Source: Isoetes taiwanensis
Lineage: Eukaryota; Streptophyta; Lycopodiopsida; Isoetales; Isoetaceae
Length of the DNA stretch: 64,000 nucleotides
Direction: 5' to 3'
Assembly: GCA_021234155.1 (NCBI GenBank)
Contig: JAJEKV010000053.1
Span: 7,269,424-7,333,423 of the forward strand
The notes beneath the pieces were generated by a model, which was not told the origin of the DNA, did no database searches, and worked only from the letters and a program-made list of their open reading frames with translations. This document shows, one piece after another, positions 22,052 to 33,012 of the stretch (positions are counted from its first letter, which is position 1; each line of letters starts with the position of its first letter). The position numbers and the translations under genes were made by a program.

Positions 22052-24130
22052 TTATGGGAATCTATTCTCCAGCATTCCCTTAAGAAATCTGATCATGTCA
22101 TGTATGTTATATAGTATACCTGGATACATCTCCTGTTGTAGAGTATTCAGCACCATATTGGATATTTTAATTCTGCCAAACCCATTAGAAATAAAGGCCT
22201 CAATTAGTTCACATATATCAGTAGCAGCATTGAATGCATCAGAATGTGCATATACATATGGAAGTATTTGTGAAATTATAACCCTGGAGGCTTGTCCATA
22301 TGGCCTGCAACTTTCTGCACTAATGAATTTGTTAACTTTAAAGGGCAATTTCTTCCTTTTGTCATACCTAGTCATTAAAAATATCCCTCTGCTTTTGTCA
22401 GTCACCTTAATGGATATATTCAGAAAATTGCATTCAATGCCACAAGGAGTAACCCCATCGTTGCCATGTCCATATATTGTTTCATCTTTTATGCTTAGGT
22501 ACGTAAGGTTGTAGATTGCAAACTCACTTTCTTCATTAAAGAATTCCCTGATATCTCCTGCATTTATAATATTCAAATCATCAATGTACCTGGCTGCATT
22601 TTGAAACCTGTAAATGTCTTTCATTCTTCCATGGTAGGCCAGTTTTAGAACAAATCTTAGTTCAAACCATGCTAAATAGAGGTTGCACCATGCTGGACTG
22701 CATGCAAACCCCATAGGAATACCCCTGACTTGTTTCCATATGTCTTGTCCCATTTGTAAATAACAGTTGCTTAACAGCCATGCATTCATATTTTTAAAGT
22801 TAGCTCTAGAAATTAGCCTCCAGCTAATGAACTCTTTGTCTTTGCCATTCCTGGCCCACTTGACTAGTGTTTTTCCACCTTTATTCTTGATCAGTAAATC
22901 AAAGCAGGTATTTTCCTCCATCATATGGGTCCATACCATATCAGCTATTTCATTAGTTACTTCAATAATTCCCTCATCTCCAAATATGGGAATGTTTTCA
23001 TAACATTTTGTTATGTCGGCAGAAAATACATCATAGATACGGTTGGGTAGATTTAAAGTAACATCATAGGCTGAGTTCACGAGCCAACATGCATTAATTT
23101 TCTTGGGGTTCCAAAATTTGTATTTGGCTGTCATTTTATAGCATATCTCTGGCCATACCTCAATAAAGCTATTTAATATGCTTGTCACTAAGGTAGCAAT
23201 ATCTGTATACAATATATTGAAGGCGTTGGTCAGCCACCTGTATTCTCCTTTGTGTGCCTTGAATGTGGCCATCAAGTATGGTAAGTTTTTATATTGAGTC
23301 TGCCCTTCCCCAATGAGAGAGGAAATATCCTGCTGACATTTATCCTTAATGGCCTTAGGTGAGTCTGAACTTTTCTGAAAATCATGACTTGAGAGCCTGA
23401 TTCTTGCCATTTCTTCCATGTGTTTAGGGCAAATGAAGGCAGCGTTATTAGCAGCCTTGTCCAGCCCTGCAACATACAGATTGTCATTTATCCAGGTAAT
23501 ATTCTTTATTACCTCCTTATCTAACCACAAAAATTTCCTTTGTGGTAGCTGCCTTTTAAAGTCCACAATTTCTGCATATGCAATCTTTTGTAGTAATAAA
23601 CAAATATTCTGAATGTCTTCCTCTGTGAGATCCAGCAGATCATACTTATGGACCAAGAAAAACTGTTGGCATAATGCTTCAAATTCTTCCATAAATTGTT
23701 GGATACTAAAGCTGTGATCAGGTATATGGTTTAGGCCATATGCAAATGCATTTCTTAATTTTTGACTGTGTATGATCTCCAGATTAGTGGTACGTATGTG
23801 TCCAATCTCGGGATCTATGAATCTTTTGAGATTCGGATTATTACATGGGCATTTGTTAGGAACCCCACTAGCAAAAACCCTGTATGGCTTATAAACCTTG
23901 TCCCTAATTTGCTCAATATATTTCCATGCAAATGTGGTGTTAGCAACCAACATTTCACCCCTTTCTTGAAAAATCTCATAAAGCACAGTTTGAAAGATAT
24001 TTCTGATAGAGAATTTATCCAGGGCTTTGGAAAGAAACTTCATATGTACTACCTTTTTGTCTTCTTCCATCTTATCAGAGCATAAATGCCTATTCTTGTT
24101 AATATCCATTGATATGCTTCTGCTCTTCAA
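22052..24130 (-). CDS. Reverse transcriptase, Penelope-like, no endonuclease seen
   Basis: A 692-residue frame. An N-terminal ~230 residues precede the fingers (GLDKAANNAAFIC, like the PADKxxNxVVVC of related RTs; LPYLMATFKAHKGEYRW). Motif A is FSADITKCYENIP, motif B is GIPMGFACSPAWCNLYLAWFE, motif C is RYIDDLNIIN with the catalytic DD. Then come ECNFLNISI and TRYDKRKKLPFKV, typical of this RT group. No GIY-YIG domain follows, so it resembles the endonuclease-lacking Penelope-like class (Athena/Coprina) or a relative. Expected role: copying the element's RNA, possibly primed from free 3' ends. Exact subclass needs a phylogeny. Confidence 0.75.
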   Translation of the reverse strand: MKSRSISMDINKNRHLCSDKMEEDKKVVHMKFLSKALDKFSIRNIFQTVLYEIFQERGEMLVANTTFAWKYIEQIRDKVYKPYRVFASGVPNKCPCNNPNLKRFIDPEIGHIRTTNLEIIHSQKLRNAFAYGLNHIPDHSFSIQQFMEEFEALCQQFFLVHKYDLLDLTEEDIQNICLLLQKIAYAEIVDFKRQLPQRKFLWLDKEVIKNITWINDNLYVAGLDKAANNAAFICPKHMEEMARIRLSSHDFQKSSDSPKAIKDKCQQDISSLIGEGQTQYKNLPYLMATFKAHKGEYRWLTNAFNILYTDIATLVTSILNSFIEVWPEICYKMTAKYKFWNPKKINACWLVNSAYDVTLNLPNRIYDVFSADITKCYENIPIFGDEGIIEVTNEIADMVWTHMMEENTCFDLLIKNKGGKTLVKWARNGKDKEFISWRLISRANFKNMNAWLLSNCYLQMGQDIWKQVRGIPMGFACSPAWCNLYLAWFELRFVLKLAYHGRMKDIYRFQNAARYIDDLNIINAGDIREFFNEESEFAIYNLTYLSIKDETIYGHGNDGVTPCGIECNFLNISIKVTDKSRGIFLMTRYDKRKKLPFKVNKFISAESCRPYGQASRVIISQILPYVYAHSDAFNAATDICELIEAFISNGFGRIKISNMVLNTLQQEMYPGILYNIHDMIRFLKGMLENRFP

Positions 24131-24345
24131 ACTCTGAACCTACAGAAATACTGTAAGTCAGAATGTAAATAAATTTACTAAAGACTCATTTATTCGAAAA
24201 CTAGATATATGTATTAATCAAAAATTGTTTTTTGGCCAAATGGCTACAGACATGATATATGTCTTAGTTACAACTCATATGAAATATGTAGTAAAAACTG
24301 GTAAATTATGTCAGGTGACTATCTGGCTGACCATATGTCAAACGC

Positions 24346-25935
24346 CTAGATAGATTCCTCTACATAATCCAAAATTTTAGGAGTGCTGTCCCCAAGAGAG
24401 ATTTCCTTGCTGCCTCCTTTGGTTATGTTGTTCTCATCATTGTGTTTCATGTTATTGCAAATAGCCATTGTAACAGTGCTGGTGCTATTAACCTTTTTTG
24501 GATCCATAGTAATTCTGGGTGGCAGCTTGGGAGAGATTTTACTGCCAGATATTGACCTCTGTGTATACCTGCCAACATTAGATTTGTCCCAGAAAGCTTT
24601 TTTGTTGGCAGAATTGCAATCTTTCAGAAATTTGAGAGGCTTGATCATTTTTTCGGCTACATCTGCCATTTTGTTGTTTCCAAACATCATCTTTAGGTTG
24701 CTGTCAGGATTTTTCGCATATGCAAGAGTCATATTGACCATGTTTTCCCTAACCTCCAGATATGAGACATAAGCCAGTACAGCAGGTCTTAATACATTGG
24801 TCAATAGCTTTGATAAAATTACCATTCTGAGCATAGGTGATGCTCCTAGATGTATCAGATCCATGTGGTTGATCAGATACCATATTCCCTGATCAAACCA
24901 GATAATCCCACAATCACATTTGTCTTCTGCATTTTTCTTGTGTGTGAATTTATTTTTTTCACACGGGCATCTGAAGTATGGGCAATGGGTCCTCCATATC
25001 CTCTTTAGGAAATAATCATTCCTTTCAATGTTTGGAAAGGCCATGTGACCTTTCTGACTTACTACTGCCTGCCCACTTTTAATACATACTTGTCCAAAAA
25101 ATTCCATATTGAAAGGCAACATGGTATCCAGTGTGTCTAATGTTTTCTCCAACTTATGAGCTGCTATCTTAGCAGCCTTAATATCTTCAATTGTAATAGC
25201 TGCAAGTGCCATCCATGTCTCAAGATCAATAGGAGCTAGAGCCCCGAAGTTTTGGCTTCTCCATATTGCATGTTCTTGTATTGCAGCACAGCTTTCCACT
25301 GTTTGTTCAATTATAACTGGAAAACAAGTGGAATTGGATAATGTAAGTTCAGGAACAGTATCACCATTACTGCTATCAAATTCTGCTGTCAGGCTATTGA
25401 TTATAGGGCATTCTCTTTTGTAATTGGTATAGCCAAGATCTTCTTCAGTGAGGTCCAAATCAGAAAAAAGACAATCCTGTATATTTACTGCAGTATTGAC
25501 TGAAATCTCGTTGCTATTGGTCTGCTCCTTTTCAAATGATAGAGGTTTAATGTCATTTGCTTTTTCCAAAGCCATGATTCCTGTAACAAATTTGACAGCT
25601 GCCTCATCTTCTTGACATGTTCTTTTATATATAATGTTCTCCATATCATTGTAAAGGGCATTCAGAATGTCTTTGCTCTTGGTATATTCAAAATTGACTT
25701 TCTTCAACTGCTGGAATATCTTGAACCATCCACTAAATCCGAGATATGACACTGGAGAAAGATTCTTATCACTCATGTTTACCTCTTTAAACATGATAAA
25801 GGAGTGGATATCTTTACTTCTTATGCATCCAATTATGGCCTGCACCGCATAATTCGGGCTGATAATATTGCACTTATCGTACTCCAATAGTAATAATTCC
25901 TTGATCCATTGATTATATATATCAGCATCTTCCAT
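24346..25935 (-). CDS. 529-aa ORF with Cys/His cluster, upstream of the RT
   Basis: A long open frame 215 bp upstream of the RT on the same strand. The N-terminal half is acidic and helical (MEDADIYNQWIKELLLLEYD). In the second half lies CPYFRCPCEKNKF ... DKCDCGIIWFDQGIWYLINHMDLIHLG, a cluster of Cys and His residues that could bind zinc. The C-terminal tail is basic and Ser/Thr-rich. No known domain is recognised. By position it is likely a nucleic-acid-binding accessory protein of the retroelement. The intervening region has no clear splice pair, so it is probably a separate product. Confidence 0.6.
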   Translation of the reverse strand: MEDADIYNQWIKELLLLEYDKCNIISPNYAVQAIIGCIRSKDIHSFIMFKEVNMSDKNLSPVSYLGFSGWFKIFQQLKKVNFEYTKSKDILNALYNDMENIIYKRTCQEDEAAVKFVTGIMALEKANDIKPLSFEKEQTNSNEISVNTAVNIQDCLFSDLDLTEEDLGYTNYKRECPIINSLTAEFDSSNGDTVPELTLSNSTCFPVIIEQTVESCAAIQEHAIWRSQNFGALAPIDLETWMALAAITIEDIKAAKIAAHKLEKTLDTLDTMLPFNMEFFGQVCIKSGQAVVSQKGHMAFPNIERNDYFLKRIWRTHCPYFRCPCEKNKFTHKKNAEDKCDCGIIWFDQGIWYLINHMDLIHLGASPMLRMVILSKLLTNVLRPAVLAYVSYLEVRENMVNMTLAYAKNPDSNLKMMFGNNKMADVAEKMIKPLKFLKDCNSANKKAFWDKSNVGRYTQRSISGSKISPKLPPRITMDPKKVNSTSTVTMAICNNMKHNDENNITKGGSKEISLGDSTPKILDYVEESI

Positions 25936-26063
25936 ATCCTAAAAGAGAAAGCAATACTGCCATTTAGTATTATGAAATATAATAATAATAATAATAATAA
26001 TACCTGATCATGTAGGATTCCAGAACAAGGTAAATGGTAAAACCAAATAACTGAATTTAGGGA

Positions 26064-27752
26064 AAAAAACCTTTAAAAACCTGTACTGTCCAACAGTCCA
26101 GATCTATTACCTAAGTACAGTCTTTGCAAGAAAGTACCAAGGTACAATTGGCAGCCCAAGACTTAAATCAGGTATACTCTAAGCCAAGGCCATGTTATGG
26201 AATCCAAATATGCCAAATGCCAATATATTAAATACCTTTTCCAAAAAATACATATTTAATTATCTTCTAAGAAGATCCAAAATAAGATTTACCTTAGATT
26301 TCAGCAACATCAATACATATATTCATGCTATTTTTCTTACAGCAGAATTTGACAATAAATAATGCCTAAGTTGTCAAAATATCATAAGATCTTGTAGTAT
26401 TGTCTTCAAGCATTTAGCCAAATTGACCATCCTTATCCAATAGCTTCATATAGAATACATAGACAAGTAGCAAGGAAGCCTGTTACCTGCAGTAGAACCA
26501 TAGGTAAGTTAGCCAAATATGGGTAAAAACCTAAGCTACTAGCAGGTGTCATGGGCTTCCTTGAGGTTATCCCCCATCACCTTGCTATTATTCAATTGAA
26601 AACATCATCCTACATTAACTAGACATCCTAAACCCTGATAACATAATTTGCCAATGCCTTTGTTACCCTTTCTCAGATCTGGAATGCCCGAAATCTTCAA
26701 TGTCCCTATAAACTAACAATTGCATATTCTGTTCTATATGAATTCAAGTTAGATCTAGATCAGCAATAATGTAATTCTATAACCAGTGCAGATCTACAAA
26801 ACTCGTACAAATCTTCTAAAATTGTGATAGTCAGCTGCTGTTATAAATCTACCCAACTTGCTTCTTAATAGTAAGATTAAACACTTTTCATAATGCTCAC
26901 AACTTATCCCGATATCCTGCATTTATCCATTAGCTCTAAATTCTGAAATAGACAAGCACATTTATCCCCCAGATACATCAGATCTGGACCCTTTCAAACT
27001 TATGAATTAACAAAATATGTATTCAAACCTTAGATTGACGTGCAGCTGGTGCAATCTCCACTGCTGTGTATCTGCTCGATTCTTCATTTGCCATATGCTT
27101 ATTGCTCCTGGCTCCATCTCCACAATTGTAAGCCATAGGATTTTCTTCTACCAAATTTGCTGGTCCATCACTTTGTGCATTGCTTTTCTCCACTACATTG
27201 GCTGCTCCTTCATCAAAGTTACTACTGATCTTTTGCTTATCAGTAGCACTGCTGCCCTTCACTGCAGAACTCCTGAATTGAAAAATCTTCTTAACACTAC
27301 TCTCTTTCTTTTCTTCTGCCATTCTTTTCCTAGTGGCCATGTTAAGATCCCCCTTCTTTCTTGTCATGGCTAAGTCTGGGAGCAGCCTAAGGCCGCTTGC
27401 AAATGCTGTATTCTTTTTTGCTGTGCTCTTCCTTATAAGCACATCAAACCCTAGAAGGATGTACCTATTACCGTCATGTTTTGGGGCCATCCCATCTTCA
27501 CTAAGCATTGGTCGTGGGCATGTCCTTACCCGATGCCAGCCATATCTACCGGTCTCCACATGCTCGTCCACATTCGCAATCTCCAACAGTATGCCCTAAA
27601 AATCGACATCTCCAAAACTACTGTATATTGTTCACCTTTATTATTTTATGTAAGTTCCCCAATTACAACCTTACATCATATAACATCTTATTTTTATTTT
27701 CTACTATAATGACCCTTATCCCATCACATGCCATGGTCCAAATAGTAACATT

Positions 27753-27758
<6 letters not shown>
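26064..27758 (-). repeat. Upstream copy of the 1.7-kb direct repeat
   Basis: Same-orientation partner of 20212-21907. On the outer side it ends in a ~27-base A-run on the plus strand. It carries the small ORF at 27023-27586. Confidence 0.9.
27023..27586 (-). CDS. Small ORF in the direct repeat of the retroelement
   Basis: 187 residues, beginning MEIANVDEHVETGRYGWHRV. It contains a segment rich in Arg/Pro/Gly (RTCPRPMLSEDGMAPKHDGN), then a very basic stretch (RKRMAEEKKESSVKK) and an acidic/Asn-rich tail. It is the first ORF of the element in sense orientation. No family is recognised. The matching ORF in the other repeat is not open over its full length. Confidence 0.5.
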   Translation of the reverse strand: MEIANVDEHVETGRYGWHRVRTCPRPMLSEDGMAPKHDGNRYILLGFDVLIRKSTAKKNTAFASGLRLLPDLAMTRKKGDLNMATRKRMAEEKKESSVKKIFQFRSSAVKGSSATDKQKISSNFDEGAANVVEKSNAQSDGPANLVEENPMAYNCGDGARSNKHMANEESSRYTAVEIAPAARQSKV

Positions 27759-27786
<28 letters not shown>

Positions 27787-28125
27787 TTTATCCAGTTTTT
27801 TGAGGGCCTTTCACGACAAGGCTCCTCCGATGGCCTCTCTCGAACGCAGGTCTCTGGGCCAATTCTGTGGAAAAAGGCAGGTCTGTAAGACTTTTCTCGA
27901 CTCGCGAGTTGAGAATAGAATAGCCCCTCTAATGGCCTTTCTCAACTCCGAGTCGAGAAACGTAGCTCAGTGCAAAAAAAAAACTTTTTTTTTTCCTTTT
28001 TTTTTAACTAGGAAAAAAAAAGTTTTTTGAGGGCCTTTCTCGTCGAGAAAGACCCTCAAGGCCCCGAGTCGAGAAAGGCAGCTCAGAGTGAAAAACGCAA
28101 GTCTGAGAGCCTTTCTCGACTCGCA

Positions 28126-31100
28126 ATCTAAACCAATATAAACCTAGGCATTAAACCTATGAAAGATATACATTAAAAATATGTAAATCTATGTAATATA
28201 CCTATGAAAGCACATTAAAATGATTAAACGAATGTAAACTGTGCATTAAACCTATTAGACCTATGCATTAAATCTATTAATATGTAAACCTTACATTGTG
28301 TTAGGAACTATAGAGGATGACCATGTGCATCAAATAGTACTTGCCCCCATTTTGTGTCTTAAACCTTCAAAATGGGTTAAACAAGGTGTAAAGTATATCA
28401 TGATCTTTGAAAAGTTAAATTTTTACCTTAGAATAAAAATATATGCCTAGAAAACGTGCACCATGGCAATATAATGTTTAACGTGTAAACATAGTAGCGC
28501 ACACATAAAAAGAGAATTGGGGACGTATAAATAAACGTCAAAATATAATCCTATTGTAGCATTTATTTTACACTTTTTTTTCAACGTATTTTTTTATCCC
28601 GCTTTTTTCTAATACCCCGCCTTTTTTCCCCGCCCATGCTTGAAATTTAAAATTTGGTACATACCTTTGAGAAGATCCTTTGTACCACTTGGACTCTTTG
28701 TTTCCAGAAGAAGATCCCATAGCCATAGCTCCCACCGGAATTGACCCGCAACGAAAAACTTCACAGCTATGGAGAGTCGAGATCCAAAAATGCAGAGCAA
28801 AGGACAGAAAGAAGGAGGCAGATGAAAGAATGCAGATGAAAAGGATCCGGCAGATTCGTCCATTCTTCTCGGATTTCCAAGCATTTCTGAACCTAGCATG
28901 CATACTCTCCTCAAATCTGATAAATTCAGCCTGCCATAGGCCCGATTTTCATTGATCCAATCCTTCACAAGCTTTTAAATTCTCATCCAAGCACTTTCGA
29001 CCTGCCACAAGACCGATTTGCACAAAAAGCCGCACGTGTGAGATGATGGTTCGGTCTCCCTGTTTCTGTATCAAAGGTTTTGGAGATGGCACAATGTTTT
29101 AGGTTGGTTATGGCCATATGGTAGCACACAATTGCTAATCTACTCATAGACATGCCATCGCTGCAATAAGCAAAACACGGCAATAAATACTGGATCCCAA
29201 ATGTTCGTGATATAACATCAGCCTGACATGGCATGTTGTTAATTAGACAGTCCTCTTCATTGGATCTCATGCGTCCAATGATGTCTGTCACATAGAGCCA
29301 ATTTTTATGGTAGATATACCCATTGAAATAAAGACGTAGAATTCCTCATTTATCATATCAGCATAGGTATATGCATTCAATGAAAAAATTTAAGTACCTT
29401 TTTGCAACCGAAACATTCGATCATTGAGATCGGTACCTGAGTACAATCAAGATGGGACCATATTTAGGTTTTGGAGCATCAACATTGTAGCATTGATATG
29501 GACAACGTGCATAAAGATTCATGCAGCTATAAAGTGGCTAGACAGAAATGAAATAGGTTTTATGATAATGCAACTGTATGCAATCTCAGCCATGTTTTGG
29601 CATCCCAAATGCCTTAAAATACTAATGCCACCATGAGTGAACTTTGTGAGCTGATAACTAATCCTCTTCAAATCCAAAGATGAGCTGGCCAGACATTTAT
29701 TGCAGCAGAGCATAAGGCCTTAGTAATGTGGCCCAGTAGGTACAGTAATAGAGGTCAGTTTTTACATAGTGAAATTGTTTTTGTTCATCTTTTCTTCAAA
29801 TTGTCTTTGTTGGTTTTGAGTACCTCCAAATTCCTTTATTTCTCAGTTCCATTTTCATAATTATGAAGACCACTAACCATGCCTTATTGTTTAGGCTTTG
29901 AAAGATGAATACTGTAGCAAGACATATCTATTCATCCTTGGCTTGTGAAATGTGGGCCAACGACACATACCTATATCTTTCCCATATTTTCAATCATTGG
30001 CCACGTCTTTGCTTTCTGAAATATCATAACATGCATCAGTTGGCAAATACACTGGAATTAGCTCATGCTAATAGTCATTTGATGCAAATCAACCACCACA
30101 TATGTCTGCTGCAAATTGACAGAGCTTACTGTTACACTGCCACAAGTATATGATCTCCCATGAAAAAGGAATTTCAGAATCATTATATAGAAAAAAAACT
30201 ACACATGATGCAGAAATGTCCTCTCGTAAATTCTTCCTCCAACGTATACCTTTAGCATGGTCTGCTCACACACTTTCTGAATCCTCAGCAAAGTCAAATG
30301 TTGTATGGGTGCAAATGGATACACATAATCTTTATTCCACTTTGACATGCCTATCAGTATGTCTATCATGTTATTTGATATTCCTCTTGATCAACATTTT
30401 AAAAAAGCAACCAACATCCTCAAGCTAACAAAAAGACAAACAGGCCATTCTGTGGCTAACAATGTGTCGTCAAGAACCTCTACCAGAATGATTTTTCAAT
30501 GTGATAAGAACATATAGTTGCAAGTCCAACTCTCCAATATTTGCATAATGCTAATGTACAGGATCGCAAAGTTTAGTACCAACATAATTGCAAAGTGCAG
30601 TACTGAATCAATTTTAGAAGCTCAACTCCAAGCTTTGAATATCTATCAACATTCTTTTCTAGAGAACAGTGAACTACCTTAATATCAAATAATATCAGAG
30701 AGGTCAGTAAAAAACTGTTTCCACATGCTTAGATGTGTCAATTTGGATTCAAATCTTAGAATTAGACCTAGCAACAACTCCAGTCTTTGAGGATTACAAA
30801 TAGTGGGTAATATACTTCCCTTCCCTCTAGTGCTCTGTTGTGTTCTATACAGATACCATAACTACAAGGAATCTCTAAAACACCAACACAATCATGCACT
30901 AACATAACCTGCCAATTCCTCCAAAGATGCAGATTGAAGATCTTACCAATTGTAAAAGGAACAAAGATAGGAAGATAGAGAGCCATATTTGGCATTCCTT
31001 TCTGAAGTCATAATATCAGCCCAACTAAATAGTCTCACAATGGAAAATTTTCCAAAACTTATGGTGCACTACTCACATTAACTAGAACAAAAAGAGATAG

Positions 31101-31268
31101 ACACTTACTTTGCTTTGCTAATAACTGTATGATTTGTTTTAAGTCAACACTAATCTTTCATCTCATATTTGTGAAATCAGTATAGTGTTGCTGATATTGT
31201 TGTTTGTGAACTGGGCAACTATATCATGTTTGGATAATGGACATTGATATATTAAAGCTTTATTTGGC
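28126..31268. other. Long stretch without a recognised gene
   Basis: AT-rich. Around 28130-28300 a loose repeat of ATTAAACCTATG/TATGTAAACC recurs. Short frames at 28.6-29.3 kb and 29.9-30.4 kb show no convincing family motif. Nothing else was supported. Confidence 0.4.
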
Positions 31269-31328
31269 ATGCTTAAAGAAGTGAGAGGGATAGCATGGGC
31301 TTCATCGGGTAAGATGCTGAATGTGTGT

Positions 31329-31480
31329 ACCTCCCGAACTTCTCTAGAAAAGAGTGGCTCAACTCACACAAGCATTTTGACTAGATGCCTGGAACTTGAG
31401 ATTGTTCTTGGGACTACAATCATATGTAGCAAATGCATAAGTTTAGAGGATGCACAGAAGATGTTTATGAGATGCCCTAA
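31329..31480 (+). pseudogene. PPR protein fragment
   Basis: The reading SILTRCLELEIVLGTTIICSKC then ISLEDAQKMFMRCP matches the plant PPR repeat pattern (xSGLExDVVVGTTIIxMYxKCGSLEDAQKMFxxMP). About one and a half repeats remain, with no upstream or downstream PPR array, so this is an isolated relic, perhaps from a retrocopy. Confidence 0.6.
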
Positions 31481-32039
31481 AGGATGCACATAAGATGGTT
31501 ATGAAAGAACACAGTGTTAGGGACTGCAATTATTGCAATCCATGGTCATCGTGGCAAGGAAAATTGATCCTTAAGCTTTTTACTAAAATGCAGCAGAATG
31601 ATGCAAGACTCGACAGTGTTCAATTCTTTTCATTATTTGTGCATGCAGTTATGCATGCTTGCTAAATGATAACTTTCACATTTAGAACTTCCAAATATTC
31701 CTTTCTTTTTAGGATGCTTTGGTACAACATGAATTTCAAATCTATAATTGACCCTCTTGGAGGTATTAGCTAAATAACTCACCTCTAAGCCTAGTCCTGG
31801 AGTTCTCCCTACGAAGTTTATTCTACAATGCATGCAAAAGATATCATTCATCCATAAATCAAATTTTTGAGGCCAGCACATAAGGCGATTCTCACCTTTT
31901 AGCATTGGAAGATATGAATGTTTCTATATATGAATTTTTCCAGTTTGTGTGAAAAAATTTCCGCTTCATTGTTCATATTCGTGTTTGCCTATTTGTTATG
32001 GCTAGGGTTCGGATCCTCTTCTATCTTTTCCATGTATTA

Positions 32040-32480
32040 TTTCATTGCGTAGGAGACTTTTTTAGGCCCAGATTCTAACTGGTATCGCAATTAGCCATGT
32101 AGCATCAAATGCCTTAAAAAAATATCTATCGTAACCTGATGTTTGATTCCATCACGGCAAAGATAGTTCTTCCACAACAAGATCTACTTCGTTGTTCTGA
32201 TTCGTGTCAAGATCCAGAGAGTGGCGATTGTTGTTGCTGCAAAAAAAAGACGGGAGGAATCCCCTGATAGTTAAGCAGCTACTTATAGCATCCACATCCT
32301 CATCCGAAGCAAAATCTGATGCTCAAATACCTCCGATAATGGAATCACAAAGAAGAAGATACATTTTGGATGCTCGAATAAGATTGGCCCATCTTCAACT
32401 TCCAGGCGTCAATTTTGACGCCAGTGGAATCTGGGCCTTAGATGATTTCTTCATCGTCATATCTACCTAGAAGTAGATAC
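32040..32480 (+). other. Possible LTR-element 5' remnant, weak
   Basis: ATTCTAACTGGTATCGCAATT near 32071 resembles a degraded Copia LTR end plus Met-tRNA primer-binding site. An 88-residue Arg-rich frame follows (32204-32470) without a clear gag motif. If real it is an old fragment. Confidence 0.25.
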
Positions 32481-33012
32481 CAAATTGTAAGAATCTCCAA
32501 AAAATGAGAAGCAATATGGATTCTCTGCAAAAATTTCCTCGCTCGGAGTTGCTAAAAGGCACCAAACATCGATTCTGCCTCACTGTAAGATTCTTCTATT
32601 TGTAGTTTAAAAAAATGAAGAGTTAAGTGCAAATACGATGCGATTTCATTTCAAACAAAATGGATTCAGGGAATCATTAGTCTTTTATTTGGACGTTTCC
32701 AGTTATATGATTCTGACTAGATGCTACACATCATCAATGATGTGTGGACATAACTGCTATATAAATGTGCAGCTACAGGCTACAGAAGAGAAGGGAAAAA
32801 AGTAAGCATCACCCATATGCCAAAGAGACGGCGCACACTTTCAACCTATCAGATGGCATTCAGCTTGTACATTCTCTCGACCCTTGACGGCTATGGTTTC
32901 AAAAGGCATCTAAAAACAAGACCACATACTTCAGAAAGTTTTTAATCAACCTCTCTTCTAACATAACCACCTCTGTTTCTAACTCTCTCACATTATCAAC
33001 ACCTCCAACACT

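Larger units (their letters stand above)
20212..27758 (-). mobile_element. Penelope-like retroelement with 1.7-kb direct repeats (pseudo-LTRs) and three ORFs
   Basis: A ~1.69-kb sequence occurs as direct repeats at 20212-21907 and 26064-27758 and encloses two long minus-strand ORFs. The sense order is repeat (with a small ORF), a Cys-containing ORF, the reverse transcriptase, a ~145-bp tail, repeat. The repeats do not start TG or end CA and no primer-binding site is seen. That argues against a true LTR element and for the pseudo-LTR tandem arrangement known in Penelope-like elements. A/T homopolymer runs sit at both outer junctions. The repeat copies are nearly identical, so the insertion is young. 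The inner unit looks largely whole; the small ORF is open in one repeat and broken in the other. Confidence 0.7.
19650..28125. repeat. TCTCGACTCGCGAGTCGAGA palindrome array, split by a retroelement
   Basis: The word TTTCTCGACTCG and its inverse recur on both sides of the 20.2-27.8 kb element: about 19658-19685 and 20150-20182 on the left, and about 27808-28125 (several copies, often with GAGGGCCTTT and ACGTAGCTCAG next to them) on the right. The retroelement therefore inserted into an existing array, which probably belongs to the end of another DNA transposon. Confidence 0.7.

Noticed and set aside
20212-27758. Classification as a true LTR retroelement
   Set aside because: Direct repeats are present, but the ends are not TG/CA, no primer-binding site or integrase/protease was seen, and the RT motifs are Penelope-like.
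28665-28726. Possible first exon (MAMGSSSGNKESKWYKGSSQR) with a GTATGT donor
   Set aside because: The splice donor is good, but no following exon or family motif could be found.
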